Source: an uncultured Prosthecobacter sp. (lineage in GTDB: Bacteria; Verrucomicrobiota; Verrucomicrobiia; Verrucomicrobiales; Verrucomicrobiaceae). Taken from it: a stretch of 14,470 bases of DNA. This document shows positions 14,432 through 14,470 of the stretch, piece after piece. The notes below the pieces were generated by a model. That model saw nothing but the letters and a program-made list of their open reading frames with translations. It was not told the origin of the DNA and made no database searches. Numbering within the stretch: position 1 is the first letter of the stretch; each line of letters opens with the position of its first letter. The translations under genes and the position numbers were made by a program. The DNA lies in contig CANNUR010000056.1 in NCBI GenBank assembly GCA_947523045.1, positions 1 to 14,470 on the forward strand. Direction: 5' to 3'.

Positions 14432-14470
14432 GGGGGAGTGAGGGTCGTCTCGCTACGGCTGGCCTCGCCG
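14432..14470. other. Unexplained segment at the break in sbtA
   Basis: None of the three minus-strand frames reads as transporter sequence here. One frame gives GEASRSETTLTPPAQP and a stop at 14421-14419, which could be the end of another protein or chance. The segment could be the edge of an inserted repeat or a misassembly; the window ends too soon to tell. Confidence 0.3.

Noticed and set aside
1..14470. CRISPR array, transposase or integrase genes
   Set aside because: No regularly spaced repeats and no recognisable recombinase motifs were found on either strand.

Overview
The window is high-GC bacterial DNA that most resembles Verrucomicrobiota, possibly the Opitutales side. This rests on gene content: a short primary-type sigma factor, a secreted c-type cytochrome/WD40 protein, a PEP-CTERM protein with autotransporter-type beta-strand repeats, a fucose-isomerase-like protein, and an SbtA-type gene next to a PII-like gene. 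No sequence search was possible, so the phylum is an inference. Start codons include several GTGs and clear Shine-Dalgarno sites are rare.

Layout. Positions 1-888 (minus) hold a two-gene unit: a small two-helix membrane protein and the N-terminal 120 residues of a lipase-maturation-factor-like membrane protein that runs off the left edge. A MobA-type nucleotidyltransferase (972-1580, plus) converges on an RpoD/SigA-type sigma factor (1584-2477, minus). The sigma gene's intrinsic terminator lies inside the last codons of mobA. A 354-bp spacer follows, then tRNA-Gly(UCC) with encoded CCA, a YkgJ-type cysteine-cluster protein starting 13 nt after the tRNA, and a secreted cytochrome c/WD40 protein (3417-4772).

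From 4749 to 9457 the coding strand is minus. In transcription order the genes are a fucose-isomerase-like protein, a secreted BPL_N/glutamine-amidotransferase-like protein, a secreted N-formylglutamate-amidohydrolase-like protein (4-bp overlap with the previous gene) and a PEP-CTERM protein. The 3' ends of the WD40 gene and the PEP-CTERM gene meet at about 4743-4751. There the WD40 protein is cut inside a blade and the PEP-CTERM frame has no stop, which looks like a deletion or assembly junction.

From 9593 to 13835 (plus) lies a tripartite-efflux pair: a periplasmic adaptor and an RND inner-membrane pump of the HAE1 type, 4 nt apart, with no outer-membrane channel in the window. At the right end (minus) are a PII-like gene and, upstream of it, only the last transmembrane region of an SbtA-type bicarbonate transporter. 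That frame hits a stop at 14453-14455, so sbtA is broken or interrupted near the window edge.

How the parts work together: adaptor and pump form one export machine. The PII-like protein would be the regulator of the SbtA transporter. The isomerase-like, amidotransferase-like and amidohydrolase-like genes look co-transcribed, but their joint task is unknown. The window mixes housekeeping genes (sigma factor, tRNA, mobA) with surface and secreted proteins typical of this lineage.
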